58,027 bases of DNA, taken from contig JAGBIL010000034.1 of NCBI GenBank assembly GCA_017935025.1, positions 1 through 58,027 of the forward strand, written 5' to 3'. Within the stretch, counting starts at the first letter, position 1. Each line of letters starts with the position of its first letter. The notes under the pieces are model-generated. The model made no database searches, was not told where the DNA came from, and saw only the letters and a list, made by a program, of their open reading frames with translations. This stretch comes from Opitutales bacterium. GTDB taxonomy: Bacteria; Verrucomicrobiota; Verrucomicrobiia; Opitutales; UBA953. The position numbers and the translations under genes are program-made. Shown one piece after another: positions 1-8,029 of this stretch.

Positions 1-185
1 TACTTCTCAGAGCTCGCGAAAACCCAATCGCCCCGCGCTCCTGACCTATATGCCAAACCCTAAAAACACAAAACGCAAGCAACGAAATATAAATTTTTGT
101 TTATAATTCCAACGCCCTTTATAAACAAATATTTATACTTCACGCATTGATTTCTTCCGAAAAAATCCCCTATCTTGGAGTTCGT
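1..185. other. Intergenic start of window, no gene seen
   Basis: No open reading frame with coding character lies here. The stretch becomes very A+T rich from about base 60 and contains the long inverted repeat listed separately at 88-137. It is the only visible upstream region for the two-component operon that begins at 186. I could not place a convincing -35/-10 pair: a TTGATT-18-TATCTT match at 147-176 would start transcription only a few bases before the start codon and downstream of the ribosome binding site. Confidence 0.6.
88..137. promoter_or_regulatory. Long inverted repeat upstream of two-component operon (candidate operator)
   Basis: Two 19-base arms (88-106 and 119-137) are inverted copies with one mismatch, separated by a 12-base spacer (107-118). 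The arms are almost pure A/T around a GTTTATA / TATAAAC core. The repeat sits 49 bases before the first start codon of the operon. It could be an operator, for example for autoregulation by the OmpR-type regulator of this operon, or a terminator of a gene outside the window; it lacks the G+C-rich stem of a typical terminator. The repeat is seen directly; the operator role is inference. Confidence 0.5.
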
Positions 186-722
186 ATGTATCTTTTTTTC
201 AAAAGAACGTTACCCATAGCCTCTCTTGCCACAATTTGCCTCGGCGCGGGAACGGGAACATTTGCGGCTCTCGACACTCTTGCGCAGGAGCGTGAAAATC
301 CGGGAATGCTCGTTTCCAGAAACGGGCTTTTCCGAAAAATCCCCGGAGGCAATGCCCTTTTTCTCAAAGAAAACCTTTCCCCGGAAAACCGGAGAGCAGT
401 TCTTATGCTTACCCGCGAACCCCGGAATAAAAAGGAACTTGATGAGGCGCACGAGACGCTGAATCGCTTTTCGGAGGTCCTTCCGGAAGGCAATCTTCTC
501 TTTTTGATCGACGATACCGGAAGCATCCTGCTTCAACGCGAAATCCGGAAAACACGAAAAATTTTTGAGCTCGCCGACGAACTCCGTATTTTGCACGCCC
601 GACTCCAAAGCGTTCCCGTAACCTATTTCCCGACAGATTCGCTACGCGGGAAAATCCGGACCGATATTTTTGAGGGAAATTCAGAATTTCCCGTTCCCGA
701 AAAAGACGGAGGTGCACGATGA
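186..722 (+). CDS. Exported hypothetical protein, first gene of a two-component operon
   Basis: A 178-residue protein I do not recognise as a family. Its N-terminus (MYLFFKRTLPIASLATICLG...) is a plausible signal peptide with a basic start, a hydrophobic core and small residues before a likely cut near residue 27. The rest is soluble, rich in charged residues and probably alpha-helical. I chose the ATG at 186 because GGAG stands about 5 bases before it; an in-frame ATG at 147 would destroy the signal peptide. Its stop overlaps the kinase start in an ATGA arrangement at 719-722, so it is translationally coupled to the kinase. An accessory periplasmic protein tuning the sensor is the natural guess, but that is inference from position only. 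Confidence 0.75.
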   Translation: MYLFFKRTLPIASLATICLGAGTGTFAALDTLAQERENPGMLVSRNGLFRKIPGGNALFLKENLSPENRRAVLMLTREPRNKKELDEAHETLNRFSEVLPEGNLLFLIDDTGSILLQREIRKTRKIFELADELRILHARLQSVPVTYFPTDSLRGKIRTDIFEGNSEFPVPEKDGGAR

Positions 723-2086
723 GATTCCGCTCGTGGATGCTTTATGCAGCACTCTCCGTTTGTGTCTGCGTAGCAACTTCTGCCATCATTTGGCTCGGGA
801 AAAACGTCTTTGAAACCTACGCCGTCCGCGATTCCGAAATTCGCGCAGCGCGCATCGCAGAACTCACTCACGCATGGGAAACCGCAATCTTCAAAGATTG
901 GACAGAATGTATTGAAAAACTGAATGCAATTTTGCCGGAAGATTTTTCCGAATCAAGCGTCCGCACAATCACGAAAAAAACGCGATTCCGTTTCCCTGCC
1001 AGAGTCGAAACGGGAACGTATGACGGTCCCGCCACTCCGCCCGGTGAAAAATTTTCGCTCTCCCGTGAAAACGGACTCTACGTTTTGCGGAGAAAAACAC
1101 CAAGTCACGGGATTCAAAGTGTCGTATTTGAGCAGTCCGATCTGTTTAAGTCTATCGGCGAACTCGCAACGAAAACAATTTCTCTCTCGGAACAAGCCGC
1201 GCTCCGCATCGTTCCCGTCGGGGAAGAACGCGGATTCGGCATCGTCCGCGAACTTCCCGGTGCGAAGCTGGAATTCGACTTAGCAACGCGGGAAAACGCG
1301 GACTCCGTCGCCGCCAAGCACGCGATTTGGTTTGCCGGGGTCTGCGTTTTCGCCATGCTCGCCGCGATCGTTGTGCTCGCCCTGCGCGTATTTTCGTTGA
1401 GTGAAAAACGCTATTTGTTCGCCTCCGCAGTTTCTCATGAGTTAAAAACGCCGATCGCAGAACTACAGGTGTGCACGGAAACCGCGCTCAATATTTGTCG
1501 CGAAAAAAATACATACAGCGAATTGGAAGCGATTAACCGTAGCTCACGGGAACTGAGTGTCATCGTCGAAAATCTCTTGTTTTTCTCCCGCATGAAAAAC
1601 AGGAATCTTCATTTTTCCGCACCGGAGTTTTCCGTAGAGACGTTGTTTTCGAGAATTTTCGACCGTCTCGGCGAACATCTGCTTTCCGGAAATGCAGATG
1701 CCGTTTTCGATATTGCTCCGGATGCCCGGGAACGACGCCTGCGGACATCCGTCGAGATGCTGGGACGCATTTTGTTCAATCTCACCGACAACGCCGTAAA
1801 GTACGCTTTTCGCGAATACGATGATAACACGCTAATCTTCCGTGTACGCGCCGTGCGGAAGCAACTCTGCATCGAGGTGGAGGATAACGGACCGGGAATT
1901 CCTCAAAAATATCATGCCGATATTTTTAAGCCCTTCGAACGCGCAACCGCACAAAGGCACACACGCGGACTCGGTCTCGGGCTCCCCGTTTCCGCAGAAG
2001 CCGCAAAAATACTCGGAGGAAAACTTTTTCTTCTGAAATCCGACGCATCGGGAACAACTTTCCGCCTCGAACTTCCGCTCCTTTAA
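719..2086 (+). CDS. Membrane sensor histidine kinase
   Basis: A 455-residue classical sensor kinase. A first membrane segment covers about residues 5-27, a periplasmic sensor of about 170 residues follows, and a second membrane segment lies at about 201-223. The dimerisation box is SHELKTP with the phospho-accepting His at residue 240. The ATPase domain shows the N box NLTDNAVKYA (about 352-361), the G1 box DNGPGIP (about 390) and the G2 box GLGLGLPVS (about 418). It would autophosphorylate on His240 and pass the phosphate to the regulator encoded 3 bases downstream. There is no obvious HAMP domain between membrane segment 2 and the His box. The sensed signal is unknown. Confidence 0.95.
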   Translation: MRFRSWMLYAALSVCVCVATSAIIWLGKNVFETYAVRDSEIRAARIAELTHAWETAIFKDWTECIEKLNAILPEDFSESSVRTITKKTRFRFPARVETGTYDGPATPPGEKFSLSRENGLYVLRRKTPSHGIQSVVFEQSDLFKSIGELATKTISLSEQAALRIVPVGEERGFGIVRELPGAKLEFDLATRENADSVAAKHAIWFAGVCVFAMLAAIVVLALRVFSLSEKRYLFASAVSHELKTPIAELQVCTETALNICREKNTYSELEAINRSSRELSVIVENLLFFSRMKNRNLHFSAPEFSVETLFSRIFDRLGEHLLSGNADAVFDIAPDARERRLRTSVEMLGRILFNLTDNAVKYAFREYDDNTLIFRVRAVRKQLCIEVEDNGPGIPQKYHADIFKPFERATAQRHTRGLGLGLPVSAEAAKILGGKLFLLKSDASGTTFRLELPLL

Positions 2087-2089
2087 ATC

Positions 2090-2803
2090 ATGACAACCTC
2101 CACAACGAACTTACGCCTGATTTACGTCGAAGACAACGCCACCATCCGGCAGCGCGTAGCAGAAGTACTACGCGCAAACGGGTTTTCCGTAGAAGAAGTG
2201 GCAACGGCAGCAGATGCACAACGCATTTTCTCCGGAGAAGATTTTGACTTAGTCTTGCTTGATATTCTTTTGCCCGACGGGAACGGTATCGACCTTCTGC
2301 GGAAACTGCGACAAGGAAAAAATACGGACGTTCCCGTCATCATACTCTCCGCGCTCGGCGAACAAATCGACCACCGCATCTCCGGATTGGAGGCCGGCGC
2401 GAACGATTACCTCGCGAAACCGTTCAGTACGCGGGAGCTGATCGCCCGCATTCGAGCCGTCATTCGCAACATTCCCCCGCGTGCAGGAACGACATCCAAC
2501 GTTCCGGAGACCATTCGGCTCAACGGCGCATTTCTGGATTTACAGCAACCCTGGCTTTGTCGCGACGACGGGACACAAATTCTGCTGAGCATGAAAGAGT
2601 TTTGCCTGCTTCGCTATTTCGCAGAACATCCGATGCAAACCGTTTCCGTTGATGAAATTTTAACTCAAGTATGGAAAGTCGATCCGTCCTCAATCAAAAC
2701 AGCCAGCCCCGTCGTCATCATTTCCCGGCTCCGCAAAAAAACAGAAGGGCTTTGCCTCATTGAGTCCGTTCGCGGGAACGGGTATCGCTTTTCAGTCCCA
2801 TAA
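2090..2803 (+). CDS. OmpR/PhoB-family response regulator
   Basis: A 237-residue two-domain regulator. The receiver domain (residues 1 to about 125) has the acidic pair ED at 14-15, the phospho-acceptor Asp58 in LVLLDILLPDGNG and the conserved Lys in YLAKPF. The C-terminal part is a winged-helix DNA-binding domain that ends with the typical VRGNGYRF strand. It starts 3 bases after the kinase stop codon, so the two form one operon with the exported protein at 186. Targets are unknown; the inverted repeat at 88-137 is a candidate autoregulatory site. Confidence 0.95.
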   Translation: MTTSTTNLRLIYVEDNATIRQRVAEVLRANGFSVEEVATAADAQRIFSGEDFDLVLLDILLPDGNGIDLLRKLRQGKNTDVPVIILSALGEQIDHRISGLEAGANDYLAKPFSTRELIARIRAVIRNIPPRAGTTSNVPETIRLNGAFLDLQQPWLCRDDGTQILLSMKEFCLLRYFAEHPMQTVSVDEILTQVWKVDPSSIKTASPVVIISRLRKKTEGLCLIESVRGNGYRFSVP

Positions 2804-2834
2804 AAAAAAACGCACCCGAATTCGGATGCGTTCG
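2802..2834 (-). terminator. Rho-independent terminator behind the CAT-anticodon tRNA
   Basis: A hairpin with arms at about 2809-2820 and 2821-2832 (AACGCA plus CCGAA pairing with TTCGG plus TGCGTT, one wobble position) is followed on the minus strand by nine T. It lies 7 bases after the tRNA end. The same hairpin may also stop the regulator mRNA on the plus strand, although no T run follows there. Confidence 0.75.
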
Positions 2835-2840
2835 TGAAAG

Positions 2841-2916
2841 TGGTGCCAAGGGGCGGATTCGAACCGCCGACCTTAGGCTTATGAGTCCCGCGCTCTACCG
2901 GCTGAGCTACCCTGGC
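2841..2916 (-). tRNA. tRNA with CAT anticodon (Met elongator or lysidine-type Ile)
   Basis: A 76-base cloverleaf on the minus strand. The acceptor stem GCCAGGG pairs with CCTTGGC, the D stem is GCTC/GAGC, the anticodon loop is CTCATAA, the T arm is GGCGG-TTCGAAT-CCGCC, and CCA is encoded. The anticodon stem is irregular: A31-G39 and C27-A43 are mismatched. The CTCATAA loop is shared by elongator tRNA-Met and by tRNA-Ile2, whose C34 becomes lysidine, so the identity cannot be settled by eye. It is not an initiator tRNA, since the anticodon stem lacks the three G-C pairs. Confidence 0.92.
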
Positions 2917-2956
2917 ACAAAAGAGACGGCAATAGTGCGCTTTTTCGCGAACGCGG

Positions 2957-4012
2957 TCAAGCGGAAATTTTCAAAAGATCCCGCAACCACTTCCGGTGCG
3001 GACCGGAAAGCGTGAGTTTTTCCAATTCCACCGTTCCCGCGCGGAAAAGCTCTGCCTGCTTCGACGAAAATGTTTCTTCCAAATGCCGGGCAAACTTTTC
3101 GGGAACATACAGAAACCTCTCCGTGATCGACTCGTCCGCAATGCCGCGCTTGCCTTCAAAAACCTGTTTCCACTTCGCCGAAGTTTTTGCGGGAACGGCA
3201 AAATCCTCCAACCGGGGGAACTCGCACAAGTTTTTCAGCCGCCGCGTTCCCGCCGCGTTGCGCACGAGTAAAACTTCGTTCCCGACCCGGCACCACAGCC
3301 GCACGACTTCCACCTTTTTCATTTTCTTCGGCGGAAATTTCGGCAGAGATTCTTCGATTCCGCGTGCACGCGCTACACAAAAATTTTTCACCGGGCAAAT
3401 TTCGCAACGCGGCGAACGACGCGAACAGACCAGCGCACCGAGCTCCATCATCGCTTCGTTGTGGTCTCCCGGATTTTTCCCGTCAAGCACAGAGTTCGCA
3501 AGCTCTGTAAACTCCGTCGCGGCGGAAGCACTGTCTCGAAACTCGCGCTCATCGCCGCTCAGACGCGCGAGAATGCGCACGACATTGCCGTCGACCACAG
3601 CGGCGGGAACACCCTGCGAAATGCTCGCAATCGCCGCCGCCGTGTACGCGCCGATCCCGCGAAACTCGCGCCACGCGTCAACACTCGCGGGAACGCGTTT
3701 TTCCTCGGCAATGCGCCGAGCGACACTGAGCAAATTTTTCGCTCGGGAATAATAACCGAGCCCTTCCCACGCGCGGAGCACGTCCGCCTCGTCCGCCGCC
3801 GCGAGCTCGTCAAAATTTTTCCAATTCCGTATCCAATTTTCAAAATACGGAATAACGGTATCGACCTGCGTTTGCTGCAACATGAACTCCGAAACAACGG
3901 TGCGGTAAACCGAGCGTTCCCGCCGCCACGGCAAATCTCTCCGCACACGCAAAAACCACGCGTGCAAAGCGGCGCGAAATTCATCTGAACAGAGCGGAAG
4001 CGGCAAAATCAT
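2957..4012 (-). CDS. mutY: A/G-specific adenine glycosylase MutY
   Basis: Base-excision repair enzyme that removes adenine mispaired with 8-oxoguanine. The 351-residue protein has the N-terminal catalytic domain with EFMLQQTQV, the helix-hairpin-helix region ending in VDGNVVRIL (catalytic Asp region), and a perfect iron-sulfur loop C-x6-C-x2-C-x5-C at about residues 195-211 (CSRRSPRCEICPVKNFC). A NUDIX-like 8-oxoG recognition domain forms the C-terminus. I chose the ATG at 4012 because a strong GGAGGAAT stands directly before it; the open frame runs 50 codons further upstream without family similarity. It lies 92 bases behind the CNNM/CorC gene on the same strand and may be co-transcribed with it. 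Confidence 0.95.
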   Translation of the reverse strand: MILPLPLCSDEFRAALHAWFLRVRRDLPWRRERSVYRTVVSEFMLQQTQVDTVIPYFENWIRNWKNFDELAAADEADVLRAWEGLGYYSRAKNLLSVARRIAEEKRVPASVDAWREFRGIGAYTAAAIASISQGVPAAVVDGNVVRILARLSGDEREFRDSASAATEFTELANSVLDGKNPGDHNEAMMELGALVCSRRSPRCEICPVKNFCVARARGIEESLPKFPPKKMKKVEVVRLWCRVGNEVLLVRNAAGTRRLKNLCEFPRLEDFAVPAKTSAKWKQVFEGKRGIADESITERFLYVPEKFARHLEETFSSKQAELFRAGTVELEKLTLSGPHRKWLRDLLKISA

Positions 4013-4104
4013 TATTCCTCCCACGAAACCGGATATGACGATAATTTGTTTCAGTACACATGAGCGAAGCCCCGGAGTCGAAAAGCGTGTCGCTTCTTCC
4101 GTTT

Positions 4105-5472
4105 TTATTCGTCGGCTTCTTCGTCTTCCTGCGTCGGGGCGACCGGATGTTCCGACTCCCACTTACGCGTGATGAGCAAGCGTTTCAGCGAACCCGCCGG
4201 CGTGGCAAGCGGAATGATTTCGTAATCGGCGATGCGCAGTTTTTCGCCACGCTTCGGAACGCGAAACCCGTGGTCGTACTTCACCCACTCGGCAACGGTG
4301 CGCGTGCTGTTGCCCTCCCACTCAAACGTCCAGCCCGTTTCCGCTTCGAGTTCGTGCATCGAAAGCGTTCCCGCGACGACGATAGAGTCGGGAGTCTGTT
4401 CAAAAATTTCTTTTTGGTCTGTGTCAAACTCGTCTCGAATGTCGCCGACAATTTCTTCGAGAACATCTTCAAAACTGATGAGTCCGAGCGTCCGACCTTC
4501 GTCGTTGACGACAAGCGCGAGGTGATTTTGAGAAAGACGCAAACGCTCCAGCACGTCCGGAATCGGCATATCCGGCGGGAACGTAAGCATTTCGCGCAAA
4601 AGCGGTTTTATCGGCGTATCGTTGCCGAGCGCCTGGATTTGCCAAAGCCATTCCCGCATCATCAAAATGCCGACCGGCTTGTCAAGGTCGCCTTCAAAAA
4701 CGGGGTAACGCGAGTGCCCGGTGCTTTGTGCGATTCGCAAATTTTCCTGCGCGGGAACGCCCAGCCAAAGCGCGTTAATTTCGTCTCGCGGAAGCATAAT
4801 CTCCGAAACGCGGGTATCCCGCATCCGCAGAGAGCGCAACATGAGGCGGTTAACGAGAACGTCCGCAGAATGTGTGTGACGCGAGTGAGAAAGCACATAT
4901 TCCATTTCCTCCGGAGAAAAGCCATGCGCCCCCTCGCCCGCCGGATGGATGCCGACTTTTCTCAGGAAAAAATTCGCCGTACCGTTAAGAGCCCAAATGA
5001 ACGGCAACAGCAGTTTGTGAAAAAGCATCAGCGGAAGCGCAATTGCCAGCGACGTTTTTTTCGGATACTGAATCGCGAGTGATTTCGGAGCCAACTCGCC
5101 GAGAACGATGTGGAGAAATGTGATTAACCCGAAGGCGACAGCAAACGAAATCGTGGAGATTTCCGTCTGGTCCGTTATTCCGATTTTTTCCAGAATCGGA
5201 GCCAGTCGATGAGCAACAAACGGCTCGCCGACCCAACCCAGTCCGAGCGACGCAAGCGTGATCCCGAGCTGTGTCGCAGAAAGCATTGAGTCCAAGTGCT
5301 CCGTCGCCCGAATTGCAGTGCGCACGCGGATCCCGCCCTCTTTTTCCAGAGGATAGAGTTGGCTTGTGCGCACTTTTACGAGTGCAAATTCCGCCGCAAC
5401 GAAGAAACCGTTGGCAAAAACGAGGAAAAAAACAATTAACGCTTCGACGATAATCTCTAAAAATTCCGGCAT
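4105..5472 (-). CDS. CNNM/CorC (HlyC) family membrane protein
   Basis: A 455-residue membrane protein of the CNNM/CorC family, linked to magnesium or cobalt efflux. The N-terminal DUF21 region (about residues 1-190) has several hydrophobic segments including VFFLVFANGFFVAAEFALV. It is followed by a CBS-domain pair (about 200-330) with DVLEEIVGDIRDE and a C-terminal CorC/HlyC domain. The acidic tail ends in EDEEADE. I place the start at the ATG at 5472, directly before the first membrane segment; a further in-frame ATG lies at 5544. Neither has a clear ribosome binding site. Ion specificity cannot be read from the sequence. Confidence 0.9.
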   Translation of the reverse strand: MPEFLEIIVEALIVFFLVFANGFFVAAEFALVKVRTSQLYPLEKEGGIRVRTAIRATEHLDSMLSATQLGITLASLGLGWVGEPFVAHRLAPILEKIGITDQTEISTISFAVAFGLITFLHIVLGELAPKSLAIQYPKKTSLAIALPLMLFHKLLLPFIWALNGTANFFLRKVGIHPAGEGAHGFSPEEMEYVLSHSRHTHSADVLVNRLMLRSLRMRDTRVSEIMLPRDEINALWLGVPAQENLRIAQSTGHSRYPVFEGDLDKPVGILMMREWLWQIQALGNDTPIKPLLREMLTFPPDMPIPDVLERLRLSQNHLALVVNDEGRTLGLISFEDVLEEIVGDIRDEFDTDQKEIFEQTPDSIVVAGTLSMHELEAETGWTFEWEGNSTRTVAEWVKYDHGFRVPKRGEKLRIADYEIIPLATPAGSLKRLLITRKWESEHPVAPTQEDEEADE

Positions 5473-5656
5473 AAATAGAGGGAAAAGACTTACTGTTCCC
5501 GCCCCAAACGTCAAGCGATCTTTGATAAAACCACGGGAACGCACATGAGTATTCGGGCATTGTTTTTAGCCGGAAGTGAGAAGGCTTCCATAAAAAATTT
5601 GCCTATCTTAAAACTTTGAGAGAAGATTTTTCCGTAGAAGAAAAAGAAATCCCGAT

Positions 5657-6634
5657 ATGTTCGTGTCGTTTGAGCAGCGCTACAAAATACTGCAACTTCG
5701 CGGAGCTCGCGCCGCTGCGGCCGCGCTGGTTACGCTTCTCGCGGGAACGTGGTTTTGGGCGTGCATCGTGTTGCCGGACCGAGAGAACTTCACGCTCTAT
5801 TTTGCATCCGCCGTTCACGGACTTTCCGTCGGCGCACCCGTGCAAATTGACGGACAAACCGTCGGGCAAGTCGACGAAATCCGCATTGTATCCGTTCCCG
5901 CCAACGATGTCCGCCACCGCTACTACGCCGCCGTCACGATTTCAATTGACACCGATGCGCTCGATGCCCCCCGAGGTGTTCTCCTGAAAACCGACTCGCA
6001 GGAACGCCTTCAAGAACTCATTCGTCTCGGTTTGCGCGGGCAACTTCGGATGCCGTCTCTCCTCGCCAACGGGCTTTGCGTCAGCCTCTACTTTGCTCCC
6101 GGTCAACCCGTCAATTACATTAATCCGCCCGACGCGCGCTACCCGGAAATCCCGACGAATTACAAATCGACTTCAGATTTGGTCGACCAAGTCAACGCGT
6201 TTATAGAAACGAAGAATCTTTACGCACTTGCAGAAGAAATCCGCGCCGTACGCACGAAGGAGATGGCCATTTCCGCGGTAACGGAAAACATCGACGCACG
6301 CAACGCCAACCGGAAAATCATCGACTTTCTCGAAGAAACCAATCGAGCGCTCGCAGAAACAGAATTCCGCACGACGCTTGCGAAAATCAACCTCGAACTT
6401 TCCGCTTTTTGCGAAATCCTCGAGCAGCAGAAAAACGTTTCCGAAGTGCAGACGGAAGAGCTTCGCAAAAACCTAAAAAAACTCTCAAACATTCTCCTCG
6501 AAATCCGCACACACGCACGCGAAATCCGAAAGCATCTCTCCGACGAATCCGCCTTGCCCGGACTCCGCCAACTGCGGGAACTGCGCGAACGTTGCGCCCC
6601 GCTCATCGACATCGGGAAATTCGTATTTTTCTAA
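5657..6634 (+). CDS. MCE/MlaD-family membrane-anchored lipid transport protein
   Basis: A 325-residue protein with one N-terminal membrane anchor (about residues 18-40) followed by an MCE domain, recognisable from VHGLSVGAPVQIDGQTVGQV and the later LIRLGLRGQL. The C-terminal half (about 190-300) is charged and helical, probably coiled coil. MCE proteins form hexameric rings or tubes that move lipids between inner and outer membrane, normally with an MlaE permease and MlaF ATPase. Neither is encoded next door, so the partner is elsewhere or absent. The gene stands alone between divergent and convergent neighbours; its 3' end is 4 bases from the end of the RluA-like gene on the other strand. 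Confidence 0.85.
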   Translation: MFVSFEQRYKILQLRGARAAAAALVTLLAGTWFWACIVLPDRENFTLYFASAVHGLSVGAPVQIDGQTVGQVDEIRIVSVPANDVRHRYYAAVTISIDTDALDAPRGVLLKTDSQERLQELIRLGLRGQLRMPSLLANGLCVSLYFAPGQPVNYINPPDARYPEIPTNYKSTSDLVDQVNAFIETKNLYALAEEIRAVRTKEMAISAVTENIDARNANRKIIDFLEETNRALAETEFRTTLAKINLELSAFCEILEQQKNVSEVQTEELRKNLKKLSNILLEIRTHAREIRKHLSDESALPGLRQLRELRERCAPLIDIGKFVFF

Positions 6635-6638
6635 AAAC

Positions 6639-7439
6639 CTACGGACGGGAACGCAGTTTTTTCAACAGTGCAGAAAAACCGTCCGGCAAATCGGAAGAAA
6701 TCTCAAATGCCTCGCCCGAAGGTGCCGCCGCCGAAACACAAACGCGTTCCAAATGCACGCACGGCGGCGCATAAAGCGGGCGCACTTCGCCCTTGTTCAA
6801 GCGGCCTTTGCGCCCGAACTCCGCATTGGAAATCGCGGGAACGCCGCCGTAGAGCGTTTCGCCGACAATCGGCAGACCGCTTTCCTGCGCGTGAAGCCGA
6901 ATCTGGTGTAGTCGCGGGAACGCGGTTTCCGCACGCCAAAGCTCGTAATTTCCGAAAGTCTCCGCACGCACAAAGCGCGTTTCGGATTTTTTTCCGGTCT
7001 TGTGAGAAATTAACGCCCTCGGCTCCGAAAAATGAGCGGCAACCGGCAATGTGCAGGTAAATTCATCCGGAAGCGGCGTTCCCGCGACTTTTTTGGCAAG
7101 AAAAAGGAAAACAAACCGAAGCTGTTCCGAGCCGACGGCATTGCGCCACGCATCCGAAATACCGTTTTCTCGGTCGGCAAGCAACACGGCGCCGGAGATT
7201 TCCGCATCCGTTAAAATCACCGCAACAGGACGCACCAAGCCGAGTTTTTGCGCGGAAGACTGACCTTGCGCAAGCCGCGTGCGCAGCTCGCCGCAAAGCG
7301 ATGCCCGCCCTTCGTGCCACGGATGCTCATCAATCGGCACGCCCGAAGGCTTTCCCAGCGCGACAAAACCGTTCCCTCGGAAAAGGACGGGAAGAATCGT
7401 CGACATCGGGCCAAAAGTTTTCGGAGGAAACGTCAGCAT
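6639..7439 (-). CDS. Divergent RluA-like pseudouridine synthase
   Basis: A 266-residue protein that follows the RluA fold: an early GNGFVALGKPSGVPI strand, the catalytic-loop region, PRLHQIRLHA corresponding to the usual GRTHQIRVH, and GETLYGG. The odd feature is the catalytic motif. Where the family has HRLDxxTSG this protein reads ILTDAEISG, keeping the Asp and the SG but losing His, Arg and Leu. It could be an active enzyme with altered substrate handling or a non-catalytic RNA-binding relative. The start is uncertain: ATG at 7439 or 7406 (MSTILP), neither with a ribosome binding site. The rpsT terminator lies directly upstream. Confidence 0.8.
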   Translation of the reverse strand: MLTFPPKTFGPMSTILPVLFRGNGFVALGKPSGVPIDEHPWHEGRASLCGELRTRLAQGQSSAQKLGLVRPVAVILTDAEISGAVLLADRENGISDAWRNAVGSEQLRFVFLFLAKKVAGTPLPDEFTCTLPVAAHFSEPRALISHKTGKKSETRFVRAETFGNYELWRAETAFPRLHQIRLHAQESGLPIVGETLYGGVPAISNAEFGRKGRLNKGEVRPLYAPPCVHLERVCVSAAAPSGEAFEISSDLPDGFSALLKKLRSRP

Positions 7440-7441
7440 CG

Positions 7442-7492
7442 AAAAAAAAAGAAAACGTTCCCGCGCAAATCAATCCGCAACGGGAACGTTTT
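7442..7492 (-). terminator. rpsT terminator built from two inverted copies of the GCGGGAACG motif
   Basis: Perfect 12-base arms (7452-7463 and 7481-7492, AAAACGTTCCCG and its complement) enclose a 17-base loop, with nine consecutive A just outside on the plus strand, which give a T run after the hairpin on the minus strand. It lies about 30 bases past the rpsT stop. Both arms carry the window-wide repeated heptamer. Confidence 0.9.
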
Positions 7493-7520
7493 TCGAAGAA
7501 GAGAAAAAACCGGTCGATGA

Positions 7521-7793
7521 TTACGCAGCCGCTTTTGCCTTATTCGCCGCCTTAGCGAGGCGGGACTTCATGCGCGCAGCTTTGTTCGGATGGATAACGC
7601 CGGACTTCGTCGCCTTGTCAAAAACGGAAGCGCAGGTCGGTGTCACGGATGCGATGGCAGCGGCATCACCGGAAGCGCAAGCCGCTTTCGCGGATTTGGC
7701 GATGGTTTTCAAGCGGCTCTTCACGGAGCGATTGCGCTTCGCGTTCGTCGCGGATTTACGAATATTCTTCTGTGCTGACTTGATGTTGGCCAT
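7521..7793 (-). CDS. rpsT: 30S ribosomal protein S20
   Basis: A 90-residue, Lys/Arg/Ala-rich protein beginning MANIKSAQKNIRKS with KSRLK and HPNKAARMKSRLAK, which are characteristic for S20. It binds 16S rRNA early in assembly of the small subunit. It is a single-gene transcription unit with its own terminator and a TTGACA box about 59 bases before the start codon. Confidence 0.97.
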   Translation of the reverse strand: MANIKSAQKNIRKSATNAKRNRSVKSRLKTIAKSAKAACASGDAAAIASVTPTCASVFDKATKSGVIHPNKAARMKSRLAKAANKAKAAA

Positions 7794-7829
7794 TTCGGTC
7801 TGTCTCTAAATAAAGTTGAAAGCTCACAA

Positions 7830-7857
7830 GGGAATAAAAAATTGTAAAGGCTGTCAA
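7830..7857 (-). promoter_or_regulatory. Possible rpsT promoter
   Basis: On the minus strand a perfect TTGACA (plus-strand 7852-7857) is followed 15 bases later by TATTCC, a weak -10, about 35 bases before the start codon of rpsT. The -35 is clear, the -10 is not, and promoter consensus in this phylum is not known to me. Confidence 0.35.
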
Positions 7858-7970
7858 CGAAGAAAAGGCAAAAAAGGAAATTAACAAGCAGGTACAGGAT
7901 TGCGGGAACGGGAAGACACGTACCCCTTGCACAGAGCAACAACGACCAGATTGGCACTTTTTTTTACATA

Positions 7971-8007
7971 AAAAATCTCCCCGCACGAAAATTGCGGGGA
8001 GATTTTT
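7971..8007 (-). terminator. Terminator of the acidic-tailed lipoprotein gene
   Basis: A perfect 15-base stem (7971-7985 with 7993-8007, core TCTCCCCGCA) and a 7-base loop, with A runs on the left giving a T tract on the minus strand. It begins 23 bases past the stop codon at 8030. It does not contain the GCGGGAACG motif, although GCGGGGA resembles it. Confidence 0.9.
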
Positions 8008-8029
8008 GCGGGAGTCTATCCCGAACGGA

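Noticed and set aside
147-176. TTGATT-18-TATCTT as promoter of the two-component operon
   Set aside because: It would start transcription downstream of the GGAG ribosome binding site and only a few bases before the start codon, which does not fit.
4060-5082. Open frame of 340 codons on the plus strand
   Set aside because: Antisense to the CNNM/CorC gene; composition is extreme in Arg and no motif is visible.
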